Shown here piece after piece: positions 1 to 8,281 of a DNA stretch of 64,000 nucleotides. The stretch is from NCBI GenBank assembly GCA_963741565.1, contig CAVUIK010000008.1, positions 248,001 through 312,000 on the forward strand. The letters are read 5' to 3'. Position numbers and translations under genes: made by a program. The stretch's first letter is position 1; every line of letters starts with the position of its first letter. The stretch is from Ga0077555 sp963741565. Its GTDB lineage: Bacteria; Pseudomonadota; Alphaproteobacteria; Rhizobiales; Hyphomicrobiaceae. The notes under the pieces were generated by a model. It was not told where the DNA came from and ran no database searches. It saw only the letters and a list, made by a program, of their open reading frames with translations.

Positions 1-56
1 TCGGCCTGATCAAGCCGCACGGGAAGAACGGCTTCGACTACAAGTTCGTGCGCTGA
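1..56 (+). CDS. C-terminal end of an unidentified protein (5' part outside window)
   Basis: An open frame runs in from the left edge and stops at TGA 54-56. Only the last 17 or so residues are visible, ending GFDYKFVR. That is too little to assign a family. The next gene on this strand starts about 190 bases later, so the two are not tightly coupled. The call rests only on the continuous frame and its position before an ordinary intergenic gap; it could be a chance frame. Confidence 0.4.
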   Translation, partial: GLIKPHGKNGFDYKFVR

Positions 57-188
57 GAGGCACCGCGAAGCAGTAAAAAGCATGATGCGTTCGCAGCCAC
101 AAACATCCCTTGGCTGACGCTGGAGACAGACCGCGACGGACGTGCCACCTCCCCGGACCCATTGCCCGCGTCCGCTTTCCCGCCTAGC

Positions 189-200
189 CTGTCCGGACAA
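189..200. promoter_or_regulatory. operator-like palindrome TGTCCGGACA
   Basis: A perfect 10-base inverted repeat, TGTCCGGACA, followed by A, lies about 48 bases before the start codon of the luciferase-like gene at 248. The same 11 bases recur at 61658-61668, upstream of the Baeyer-Villiger-type monooxygenase. The TGT-n4-ACA shape resembles sites of GntR/FadR- or TetR-type repressors. No such regulator is encoded in the window, so the binding protein is unknown. Confidence 0.4.
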
Positions 201-247
201 ACGCAATCGCCGCGGACATCGTCGCGCATCGCCGGAGGCACCATCGC

Positions 248-1429
248 ATGATCAAATACTTCGACAGCTCCTACGTCGGCACCGTCGACATGGAGAACTG
301 CGGCTACCTCGGCACGCCGGTCAATGACCGCAAGTACACCAACGAGCAGCTGGCGGGCGCGCTCTATAAGGCCGAGAAGTACGCCCAGACGATGGATCGG
401 CTCGGCTACGACACGTTCTGGATGGCCGAGCACCACTTCCAGCCCGAAGGCACCGAGTGCATCCCGAACCTGCTGATGATGGCGATGCACCTCGCCGGCA
501 TCACCAAGAACCTCAGGATCGGCTGCGGCTTCAACGTGGTTCCGATGTGGCATCCACTGCGGCTTGCCGAGGATTATGCGACGGCCGAGATCCTGACGCG
601 CGGGCGCACCGTATTCGGCGTCGCGCGCGGCTACCATACGCGAGAGGTCGAAACCTTTGGTGCGCCGCTGTCCGACCAGAACGCCAATCGCGAGATGTTC
701 GAAGAAGGCACTGACCTGATCTTCAAGGCGTTCAACGAAGAGTCCTTTTCGCACAAGGGCAAGTACTACACCTGCCCGCCGGAGGTGCCCTATCGCGGCT
801 ATACGCTGAAGGAAATCACGCTGGTCCCGCGTCCGCTGAAGCTGCCGGTCGAGTGCTGGCAGCCGATCCAGGGCGGCACGGATCGGGCCTTCGACTTCAT
901 GGCCAAGCACGGCATCTGCGGCGTCATCGGCGGCGGCTCAGCGGAGGGCGGGGCGGTCCAACGGCACATGGACGGCTTCCGTGCGGCCTACAAGCGCCGT
1001 GGCATCGACATCGCACCCGGCGAGCGGCTGTCGCTCGGCTACCAGTTCCACATTGCCGCGAGCCGCGAGCAGGGCATGAAGGAAGCCGGCATCTATTACG
1101 AAGAGAACATGAAGATGTTCGGCGAACTGCGGCTGTCGCGCGCCATCACCGAGAGCCAAATAGCGGCCATGCGCGACCCGCGGCTGGTGCCCACGACCAA
1201 GCTGCCGCGCATCGAAGATGCCGTGAAAGCCGGCGGTTTCCTGACCGGCACAGCCGCCGACATCATCGAGCAGCTGAAAGCTGTCGAGAAGCAGTACCCG
1301 GGCCTCAACCGCATTTCGTGCAGCCTGCCGCTCGGCACGCCACTCAGCACAGCGTTGGAGCAACTGGAGCGGTTCTCGAAGGAGGTCATGCCCGCCTTCA
1401 AGACCGGCGAAGCCCGGGCTGCCGAGTAA
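248..1429 (+). CDS. LLM class flavin-dependent oxidoreductase (bacterial luciferase-like)
   Basis: A 393-residue protein of the bacterial luciferase-like superfamily (PF00296), which uses reduced FMN or F420 to oxidise organic substrates. It has the family layout: an early FWMAEHHF segment around residues 57-64, a conserved strand with NVVPMWHPLRLAEDYA near 98-113, and GRTVFGVARGYH near 118-129. A GGAGG ribosome site nine bases before ATG 248 fixes the start. A TGTCCGGACA palindrome lies just upstream and may be its operator. The gene is monocistronic and convergent with the Bug-type protein gene. The substrate cannot be told from sequence. Two other members of the superfamily occur in this window, and they are only distantly similar. 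Confidence 0.85.
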   Translation: MIKYFDSSYVGTVDMENCGYLGTPVNDRKYTNEQLAGALYKAEKYAQTMDRLGYDTFWMAEHHFQPEGTECIPNLLMMAMHLAGITKNLRIGCGFNVVPMWHPLRLAEDYATAEILTRGRTVFGVARGYHTREVETFGAPLSDQNANREMFEEGTDLIFKAFNEESFSHKGKYYTCPPEVPYRGYTLKEITLVPRPLKLPVECWQPIQGGTDRAFDFMAKHGICGVIGGGSAEGGAVQRHMDGFRAAYKRRGIDIAPGERLSLGYQFHIAASREQGMKEAGIYYEENMKMFGELRLSRAITESQIAAMRDPRLVPTTKLPRIEDAVKAGGFLTGTAADIIEQLKAVEKQYPGLNRISCSLPLGTPLSTALEQLERFSKEVMPAFKTGEARAAE

Positions 1430-1482
1430 GCGGCCAGCATCCGCCGGCGCAAGGCGGTTGACGCCTCGCGTCGGCTGCCGGC

Positions 1483-2511
1483 TTACTTCTTCTCGTCTTT
1501 CTTGGTCTCCTCGGGCGGCGGCGCGATCCCGCCAGCTTTCCTTACAATTTCAGTCCAACGGTCGACGTCCGACTTGATGATCGCGAGCATGCGCTCGCCG
1601 CCACGATCTTCTTTTTTAGGAACGCTGCCGCCGATCGCCAGGAATTTCTGCTGCACTTCGGGATCGTCGAGCGCCTTGGCTTGGGCGTTCCTGAGCTTGG
1701 CGAGGATCGCATCCGGCATGCCCTTCGGCGCATAGAGCCCGAGCCAGCTCTGCACGTTGAACTCCGGCATGCCTTCTTCCTTCGAGGTCGCAACGTTCGG
1801 GAGCGCGGCCGATCGTGCATTGTCAGCGACACCGAACGCCTTCACCGAGCCGCCCGTGACGTGGCCGGTTGCCGACGCGATCAGGTCGCAGGTGCCGTCC
1901 ACCTTACCTGCGACGAGATCGTTGATGGTTTGACCGAAGCCGCGATAAACGACGTACGTCGGCTCGGTGTTGATCAGCTGGAAAAACAGCAGGCATGTCA
2001 GGTGCGACAACGAGCCGACGCCGTTGTGCGCCATTTTGAGGTCCTTACCCTTCTCCTTGGCGTAGGCAACGAAGCCCTTGAGATTGTCGGATGGAAAGTC
2101 CTTGCGGACGATCAGTAGGTTCGGCGTGGTCAGGTGGATGCCGAGATAGTCGTAATCGGTGCGCGGATCGTAGGGCAGTTTGGGATTGGTCGCCTTGGCA
2201 GCGGCATGCGTGCCCATGTGGCCGAAGCCGATAGTGTAGCCATCGGGCTTGGCATTCTTGCCGCGTAATGATCCGGTGGCACCACCGGCGCCGGCGACGT
2301 TCTCGATAATCAGGGTTTGGCCGAGCGTCTTCGACATCGCGTCGGCCATGATCCGGGCCGAGACGTCGGATGCGCCGCCGGCCGCGAACGGCACGATGAC
2401 GGTGATGCTACGCTCTGGATAGGTCTGTGCCTGCGCCAGCGCGCCAGCCAAAGCCGCGAAGGCAACTGCGCTGGACAACAGGCACGCGGTTGCGCGCATG
2501 GAACGGTGCAT
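1483..2511 (-). CDS. Bug/TctC-type tripartite tricarboxylate transporter substrate-binding protein
   Basis: A 342-residue periplasmic binding protein of the Bug/TctC family (PF03401), which captures carboxylates or related small acids. The N-terminus is a classical signal peptide, probably cleaved near residue 29 before TYPERSITVIVPF. The family strand VPFAAGGASDV and the ENVAGAGGATG loop follow. The start has an AGGAGG ribosome site nine bases away. The C-terminus is unusually charged (EETKKDEKK). No TctA or TctB membrane subunits are nearby, as is common for orphan Bug proteins. It is the last gene of a minus-strand block with the NMT1-like and ThDP genes and may bind a related substrate. 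The ligand is unknown. Confidence 0.88.
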   Translation of the reverse strand: MHRSMRATACLLSSAVAFAALAGALAQAQTYPERSITVIVPFAAGGASDVSARIMADAMSKTLGQTLIIENVAGAGGATGSLRGKNAKPDGYTIGFGHMGTHAAAKATNPKLPYDPRTDYDYLGIHLTTPNLLIVRKDFPSDNLKGFVAYAKEKGKDLKMAHNGVGSLSHLTCLLFFQLINTEPTYVVYRGFGQTINDLVAGKVDGTCDLIASATGHVTGGSVKAFGVADNARSAALPNVATSKEEGMPEFNVQSWLGLYAPKGMPDAILAKLRNAQAKALDDPEVQQKFLAIGGSVPKKEDRGGERMLAIIKSDVDRWTEIVRKAGGIAPPPEETKKDEKK

Positions 2512-2608
2512 GGTCGATTTCCTCCTCTAGCGGCATTCTGCGCGCCGCCCCCACCATTAAGCCATGACGTGACAGTTGGTGCCAGACCTCCTGCGGACAG
2601 TCCCCGCA

Positions 2609-3535
2609 TCAGCGGGCGAGTGCCGGCGGGCCTTCGCGAATGACGGCCTCGGCCAGCGCGTTGTCGACCGCCGTCTCGAACGGTATGCCGGTTGCAACAA
2701 AGCCTCCGGAAACAAGGCTTTGGCGAAGCCGCTCATACCCGGACTGCGGCAGGCGGGCGCTCTGGCCCCAGATGCCGAGTTGCTTGTAGCGCTGCAGCGC
2801 GGCGACCATACGCTGGCGCGGAACATCCGGAAAATAGGGCGCGATCACCTCGGCCAGCCAGCCCGGGCTTTGGTAGCTGACCCACATCAGCGTTCGATGC
2901 AGCGCACGCACCATGCGCTGGCACTCGTCGCGTTTTTCTGCAAGCAACGGGCGACGGGCGTAGAACGTCGTGTAGGACGTGGGCCCGCGGTCGGCCGCCG
3001 CATACCAGACGTGAAACCGCTGGTCTTCCAGCAGCTCGGAAACCAGCGGCTCGAACAGCTGCACCACGTCGGCACGGCTCTCGCGCAGCGCCGCCATATT
3101 CTCGCCCATTGTGCCGGTCGCATGCCGGTTGAGGGTCGCCGGATCAAGTCCGGCGCGGCGAAGGTCCTCCTGCAGACACATCCAGGGCGTCGGCACCTCG
3201 GCGACCGTCGCGAGCCGCACATGCGCGAGATCCGCGAGCTTGAATCCGGCCTTCGGCCCACGCCCGACAAGCAGAAACGGATCGCGCGTCACCGCTTCGC
3301 CGAAGCACACGAGATCGCAGGAGGGCTCGCGTGCGTAGATCTGCATCAGGCGCATCGGGCCGCCCCAGGTGACGTCGATTGTACCGTCGGAGAGGCCTTT
3401 GCCCGCATCCCCCGGAGGCGGCGCTGGCGCGAACGTCACCTCTACGCCCTCCTCGGCGTAGGCCTCGAGCGCCAGGGCTGCGTAGAAAGGCGCGTAGAAC
3501 AGCCCGCGAAGCGACTCCTGCAGGACGATCGGCAT
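2609..3535 (-). CDS. NMT1/THI5-like (ABC-type) substrate-binding protein without a signal peptide
   Basis: A 308-residue protein resembling the NMT1/SsuA family of ABC-transporter binding proteins. It opens with MPIVLQESLRGLFYAPFYAA, where the family usually has a mature-protein strand and the first ligand loop. The later segments GTIDVTWGGPMRLMQ and DVVQLFEPLVSELL fit the two-lobed fold. No signal peptide or lipobox is present at this start, and no upstream start gives one: the preceding in-frame sequence is charged and overlaps the ThDP gene. No permease or ATPase is nearby. The start lies 29 bases after the stop of the ThDP gene, so they are probably co-transcribed. It may be a cytosolic ligand-binding or enzymatic relative rather than a transporter part. 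Confidence 0.75.
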   Translation of the reverse strand: MPIVLQESLRGLFYAPFYAALALEAYAEEGVEVTFAPAPPPGDAGKGLSDGTIDVTWGGPMRLMQIYAREPSCDLVCFGEAVTRDPFLLVGRGPKAGFKLADLAHVRLATVAEVPTPWMCLQEDLRRAGLDPATLNRHATGTMGENMAALRESRADVVQLFEPLVSELLEDQRFHVWYAAADRGPTSYTTFYARRPLLAEKRDECQRMVRALHRTLMWVSYQSPGWLAEVIAPYFPDVPRQRMVAALQRYKQLGIWGQSARLPQSGYERLRQSLVSGGFVATGIPFETAVDNALAEAVIREGPPALAR

Positions 3536-3564
3536 AGGCGCACCCGAACTGACTGAATTTCGCT

Positions 3565-5217
3565 TCAAGCGCGGCGGCGCCAGGCGCTCATCTGATCTGC
3601 GGAGGTATGACAGTGGACAACTACCGGCTTGCTCTTGATCGAGAACGCCTTCGCGATGCCGGCGGCCACTTCGCTCTCGTTGGTGATGGTGATTCCCTCC
3701 GCGCCAAACGAGCGCGCCCACATGGCGAAGTCGGGGTTGGTCAGCTCGGTCGCCCGCTGATACGGCCGGCCGGGATAGCGGACCTCGTGGTGCATGCCGA
3801 TCGTGCCGTACATCTTGTTGTCCGAGATGATCAGGATCGGATTGGCGCCGTACTGACGCGCGGTTGCGATCTCGTTGCCGGTCATCAGCGCACCGCCGTC
3901 GCCGACGAAGGCGACGACCTGGCGGCCCGGACGGCGCAACGCGCCCGCAACTGCCATGGGCATCCCCGCACCCATTGCGCCGACGATGGAGGCCAAGAAC
4001 GTTTGCCCCGGCTTGAACCCGATGTAGCGGTGAATGAAGCTCGAGAAGTTACCGGCGTCGGACGAGACGATGGCATCGGGCGCCAGGTGCTTGCCGATCT
4101 CGACGACGATCTGCGCAAAATTGATGCCGTCGGTTGTCGGTTCCCATTTCGGCGCCAGCAGCTCGCGATGGATGGCGTGGAGGCCTGCGACCCATCCCTT
4201 GCGTTTCGCAGCATCCTTCGGTGCGCCCTTGGCGAGCAAGCCGCGGATCACGGCTTGGGGATCGGAAACGATCCCAAGATCGCAGCGCCAGACGCGGCCG
4301 ATCTCGTTCGGATCCGGCCAGACGTGCACCAGCGGCAATTGCGGTTGCGGCGCCTTCGGGAAGGAATAGCTCTGGCTGACGGAGTCCGTGATCCGCTCAC
4401 CGAGCGCCACGATCAGATCGGCCTTCTTCATCTCGTCGAGCAGGACCTTCGGCACGCGAATGCCCATATAGCCGCCGTAGTTCGGATGCGTCGCATCAAA
4501 CAGGCAGGGACGGCGATGCGTCGGCGAGACCGGCAGCATCCACGTCTCCGCCAGCTTGCGCAGATCGTCGGTCACGCCGTCACCGGTCAGCGCACCGCCA
4601 ACCCACACCAGCGGGCGCTCGGCGTTCGCAAGCATGACCGCGAGCTTGTCGAGATCTTCCGGCCGCGGACCCGGGTAGACGCGCGGGCGCGGCAGATCGA
4701 CCGGAAAATCCGCTGGCTCGTCGAAAATATCTTCCGGCAGCACCACGGCGACGGGACCGGGCGTGCCGCTTTCCGCGATGTGGAACGCGCGCGCGATCGC
4801 CTCGGACGCCATCACCGGCTCGTTGACCTCGATCACGCTCTTCGTCACGTCGGCCAACAATTTTGAATAGTTCTGCTCCTGCAGCGCGAGCCGGCCATAG
4901 TCCTTGCGCTCGACCTGGCCGACCAGGATCACCATCGGCGTTGCGTCGTGGAACGCGGTGTGGAGCGCGACCATCGCATTCGACAACCCCGGCCCCCGCG
5001 AGACCACAGCGACGCCGGCGCGATCGCGCAGTCGCCCATCGGCCACCGCCATGAACGCGGCGCCGCCTTCGTGACGGCAGACCGTCAGGCGGATCGAATT
5101 CATTTCGGAGAGAGCGTCTGTAAGACCAAGATAGCTTTCGCCGGGCACGCAATAGATGAGATCCACATCGTGGGCCTGCAACGATTCAGCAAGCAGGCGA
5201 GCAACGGTCTTGGCCAT
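3565..5217 (-). CDS. Thiamine diphosphate-dependent enzyme (acetolactate synthase large-subunit-like)
   Basis: A 550-residue enzyme with the three-domain fold of the acetolactate synthase/benzoylformate decarboxylase family. The catalytic glutamate lies in CRHEGGAAFMA near residue 50. A central domain with WVGGAL follows near 205. The ThDP site has GDGGALMTGNEIATA and the ILIISDN strand around residues 440-470. Such enzymes decarboxylate or condense 2-oxo acids. No regulatory small subunit (IlvN/IlvH) is nearby, and the context is catabolic, so biosynthetic acetolactate synthase is unlikely. A 2-oxo-acid or oxalyl-type decarboxylase/carboligase is more plausible. The gene lies 51 bases after the metallo-hydrolase gene and 29 before the NMT1-like gene, suggesting one operon. 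Confidence 0.85.
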   Translation of the reverse strand: MAKTVARLLAESLQAHDVDLIYCVPGESYLGLTDALSEMNSIRLTVCRHEGGAAFMAVADGRLRDRAGVAVVSRGPGLSNAMVALHTAFHDATPMVILVGQVERKDYGRLALQEQNYSKLLADVTKSVIEVNEPVMASEAIARAFHIAESGTPGPVAVVLPEDIFDEPADFPVDLPRPRVYPGPRPEDLDKLAVMLANAERPLVWVGGALTGDGVTDDLRKLAETWMLPVSPTHRRPCLFDATHPNYGGYMGIRVPKVLLDEMKKADLIVALGERITDSVSQSYSFPKAPQPQLPLVHVWPDPNEIGRVWRCDLGIVSDPQAVIRGLLAKGAPKDAAKRKGWVAGLHAIHRELLAPKWEPTTDGINFAQIVVEIGKHLAPDAIVSSDAGNFSSFIHRYIGFKPGQTFLASIVGAMGAGMPMAVAGALRRPGRQVVAFVGDGGALMTGNEIATARQYGANPILIISDNKMYGTIGMHHEVRYPGRPYQRATELTNPDFAMWARSFGAEGITITNESEVAAGIAKAFSIKSKPVVVHCHTSADQMSAWRRRA

Positions 5218-5268
5218 GGGAAAGGCTCCGGATTGGCAGGGAGGATCGGGTGCAGCACCGTCAGACGT

Positions 5269-6159
5269 TTACGATCCGTCGACGAACTCGAAGGTGAAGC
5301 CGTCGCCTTTGGTCTTGATCGTTCCGCACGACGGTGTCGCGAAATGCTGCGGCAGCACGATCGATCCGGTGCCCGCGTGCTTCTCGATCAGCGCGGTCCG
5401 CGAGACCCGCGATGCATTCATGTCGAAGTCGGCCCGGCAGGATAGCTCGGGATAGAGGATCTGCATGGGGTGATGAATAACGTCGCCGACGAACACACCT
5501 GTCTTGCCGCCGGAGGCAACGTTGACCACGATATGGCCAGGCGAATGGCCGTGACACGGTTCGATCGAAATACCCCTGTCGAGCTCGAAGTCGTCGGCCA
5601 CCAGCACGGCTTGTGCAGCTCGCTTGATCGGCAGCACACTGTCTTCGAACGAGAGAACATGCAGGTTGTCCTTCTTGCCCTTTTCCTGCTGGTAGACCTT
5701 GTCCCAGTGGTCATACTCGCGCTTGGCCATAATGTATTTGGCATTGGGGAAGGTCGGTACCCACTGGCCGTTGAGCAGGCGCGTGTTCCAGCCGACGTGA
5801 TCCCAGTGGAGATGCGTGCACATGACATGCGTCACCTGCTCCGGCTTGACCCCGTGCTTGGCAAGGCCGCCGATGTAATCGATCTTGTTCGTGTCGGCGA
5901 ATTGCTCGCGGCCCGGCCGCTCCTTGCCCACGCCGCAGCAGGTGTCGATCATGATCGTGTGGCGGCCGGTCTTGAGCACGAACGAATGGAAGCTCATGAC
6001 GACCCGGCCGTCAGGCGTGATGCGGCCCGGCAGCAGCCGGCGCGCCTCGGCAACCATCTCTTCGGTTGCGGCGGGCAGGAACTCGCGGGCCGGGAACGCC
6101 GGGAATTCGATCTCGGCGATGCGACCGACCCGGAAGTCGCCGATCTTGACCTGGTGCAT
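5269..6159 (-). CDS. MBL-fold metallo-hydrolase
   Basis: A 296-residue metallo-beta-lactamase-fold hydrolase. The zinc motif HLHWDHVG is near residues 112-119, and a further metal ligand lies in EPCHGHSPGHI near 207-217. The fold is used for lactones, thioesters and phosphoesters. The overall form, with an early FHSF strand, recalls lactonases of the AttM/AiiA type, but no substrate can be claimed. The start was set at ATG 6159 because AAGGAGA lies seven bases upstream; the longer frame to 6207 has no such site. It precedes the ThDP gene by 51 bases and likely shares its transcript. Confidence 0.85.
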   Translation of the reverse strand: MHQVKIGDFRVGRIAEIEFPAFPAREFLPAATEEMVAEARRLLPGRITPDGRVVMSFHSFVLKTGRHTIMIDTCCGVGKERPGREQFADTNKIDYIGGLAKHGVKPEQVTHVMCTHLHWDHVGWNTRLLNGQWVPTFPNAKYIMAKREYDHWDKVYQQEKGKKDNLHVLSFEDSVLPIKRAAQAVLVADDFELDRGISIEPCHGHSPGHIVVNVASGGKTGVFVGDVIHHPMQILYPELSCRADFDMNASRVSRTALIEKHAGTGSIVLPQHFATPSCGTIKTKGDGFTFEFVDGS

Positions 6160-6277
6160 GGCAGTCTCCTTGTAGGGACTCGTGAGAAAGCGGCAGATCT
6201 CTGTCACATTCGAAAGCGCGCGCTAGGTTGCGCCACCTTGGCGCGACTGTCGATTCGCCTTTTCGACATCCACCCGG

Positions 6278-7459
6278 TCACCCCTTGATGAGCTGGCCGG
6301 TCGCGGTGGCGAAGCCCTGCATCGAGCGCGTACGCTTGTCGAGCCACCAGCCGTACTCCTCCGGCCACTCCTCGAATTTCGCATTGAGGCCAAGGTCGTG
6401 CGACCAGTGATACGCGATGTTCGGATTGAATTGCGCCTGGCGGCCGATCGCGATCAGATCGGCCTTCCCCTCCCGCAGGATCGTCTCGGCCTGCTCGGCG
6501 CCGAGGATCAGGCCGACCGCCATCGTCGCAATACCGGCCTCGGCCTTAGCGCGCTCGGCGAACGGAACCTGGAAACCCGGCGCGCGCGTTACCGGCGCGG
6601 CGGTCGCCGACCCCATCAGACCGCCCGACGAACAGTCGAGGATGTCGACGCCGCGCGCCTTGAGCTCGCGTGCGAGAACCACAGTATCGTCCATGGTCCA
6701 GCCTTCGGCGGTTCCATCGACGGACGACACGCGGAAGAACAGGGGCATCGTGTCGGGGATCGCGGCGCGGACCGCGTCCGTCACTTCGAGCGCCAAGCGC
6801 ATGCGGCCGCGGATATCGCCGCCATAAACGTCGTTGCGGGTGTTCGACACCGGCGACAGAAACGAGGCGATCAGATAGCCGTGTGCGCCATGGATCTCGA
6901 CGACGTCAAAACCGACGTGCACCGCCCGGCGAGCGGCGGCGGCAAAGCTCTCGACCACGCCGGCAATCTCCGAGGTCGACAACTGGTGCGGCGTTGGCCA
7001 TTCCGGGCTGATGGCGGTGGTGGTCGGGCCGACGGGTTGCCAGCGCGTGCGTCCGCGGGCGACGTCGGCATCGGAGAGCGGGCCGTTGCCTTCCATCGCC
7101 GACTGCATGCCGGACTTGCGACCGCCATGCGCCAACTGTATGCCAATCTTGACGCCTTCCTCACGCGCAAGCGCGATCAACGGCCGATAGGACAGGGCCT
7201 GCTCGTCGTTATAGATGCACAGGTCCATATCCGTGATCTTGCCGCGCTTCTCGACAGCCGCTGCCTCCGTGAACACGAGGCCGAACCCGCCCAGAATGTA
7301 CTTCCCGAGATGTACCGTGTGGAACGTGCCGCAGATGCCGTCTGTGGCGCGGTAGTGGACCATCGGCGCCAGCACCGTTCGGTTTGGCAACGTGACGCCG
7401 CGGATCGTCAGCGGCTGGAACAGCAGTGGGCGTGCACCATCGGTTGTCGTCTTTTGCAT
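6278..7459 (-). CDS. NADH:flavin oxidoreductase, old yellow enzyme family
   Basis: A 393-residue FMN-dependent (beta/alpha)8-barrel oxidoreductase of the old yellow enzyme family, which reduces activated C=C bonds. Visible features are PNRTVLAPM near residue 27, GLVFTEAAAV near 56, the flavin/substrate segment GIQLAHGGRKSGM near 108-120, and HGAHGYLIASFLSPVSN with NDVYGG near 190-215. The form is closest to the YqjM-like short class. It lies between the GST and metallo-hydrolase genes on the same strand (gaps of about 65 and 118 bases). The physiological substrate is unknown. Confidence 0.88.
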   Translation of the reverse strand: MQKTTTDGARPLLFQPLTIRGVTLPNRTVLAPMVHYRATDGICGTFHTVHLGKYILGGFGLVFTEAAAVEKRGKITDMDLCIYNDEQALSYRPLIALAREEGVKIGIQLAHGGRKSGMQSAMEGNGPLSDADVARGRTRWQPVGPTTTAISPEWPTPHQLSTSEIAGVVESFAAAARRAVHVGFDVVEIHGAHGYLIASFLSPVSNTRNDVYGGDIRGRMRLALEVTDAVRAAIPDTMPLFFRVSSVDGTAEGWTMDDTVVLARELKARGVDILDCSSGGLMGSATAAPVTRAPGFQVPFAERAKAEAGIATMAVGLILGAEQAETILREGKADLIAIGRQAQFNPNIAYHWSHDLGLNAKFEEWPEEYGWWLDKRTRSMQGFATATGQLIKG

Positions 7460-7524
7460 TCTGGTTCCTTATGATTGTGCCGTCAGGCCGACATTGACGA
7501 CGGGCGGTCGCAGATCGATTGGGC

Positions 7525-8103
7525 TCAAGGCAATTCGTAGCCGATGGCGGACTCGATCTCGATGGTTTTTTTTACGGCCGGACGGGCCATCATGCGGTCG
7601 TGGTGCGCTTCGAGATTGGGGAAGCTTCCGAGCGGAGGCTTCAGCGAATTGACGAACCGCCAATAGAGCCGGAACAGGTGAATGTCGGCGATCGAGTAGC
7701 GCCCCACGGCCCAGGTGCTGGCCCCGAGCCGCCGATCCGCGAGCCCGTAAATGGCCATGGCATGTTCAGGGCCGCGGCCGCGGGCCGGATGCACGCTCGC
7801 CGCGATGAAGGACATCCACGAGATCACCTGCGCTTCGGCCTCGATGTCGCCAACGGGAAACAACTGCGCCTCGGGGTGGCGGCGCGCGAGGTAGTAGAGG
7901 ATGCCGGCAACCTCGGTCAGCCGCCGCCCGTCGATCAGCAAGGTCGGGATCTTGGCTTCCGGATTGATCGAGAGATAGGCCGGCGTCCGATGGTCCTTCT
8001 TGGCAAACGACAGGGCCCGGGGCTCGAACGGAGCGCCGACTTCGTGCAGCGCGATATGAGGCGCCATCGAGCTCGAGCCGGGTGCGAAATAGAGCGTAAG
8101 CAT
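7525..8103 (-). CDS. Glutathione S-transferase family protein
   Basis: A 192-residue GST with an N-terminal thioredoxin-like domain (LTLYFAPGSSSMAPHIAL) carrying the catalytic-region serines, then the glutathione-binding turn AKIPTLLIDG near residue 50 and RRLTEVAGILYYLA. The all-helical C-terminal domain contains YSIADIHLFR, the usual N-capping region. ATG 8103 was preferred over an upstream TTG. It is first in a run of minus-strand catabolic genes. GSTs conjugate or isomerise electrophiles, which fits the old-yellow-enzyme neighbour, but the link is inferred. Confidence 0.85.
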   Translation of the reverse strand: MLTLYFAPGSSSMAPHIALHEVGAPFEPRALSFAKKDHRTPAYLSINPEAKIPTLLIDGRRLTEVAGILYYLARRHPEAQLFPVGDIEAEAQVISWMSFIAASVHPARGRGPEHAMAIYGLADRRLGASTWAVGRYSIADIHLFRLYWRFVNSLKPPLGSFPNLEAHHDRMMARPAVKKTIEIESAIGYELP

Positions 8104-8281
8104 GGTCAACTCCCGAAGGCTGCGGTTGGCCGAGCCTAAGCGGCGCCCAGCCTTTTCGCCAGTGTGGTGATTGCGGAGTCCGACGAGCGTTTGCGGCAGA
8201 TGGTGTCGAACATGGCGATCGGGACACGAGCGGGTGGTTTCCCCTTAACGCCATGCCGAAACTCGGTTAGGCATCGGCGCG

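Noticed and set aside
3607..4866. A 419-codon plus-strand frame opposite the ThDP enzyme
   Set aside because: Antisense shadow caused by high GC third positions; no motif.
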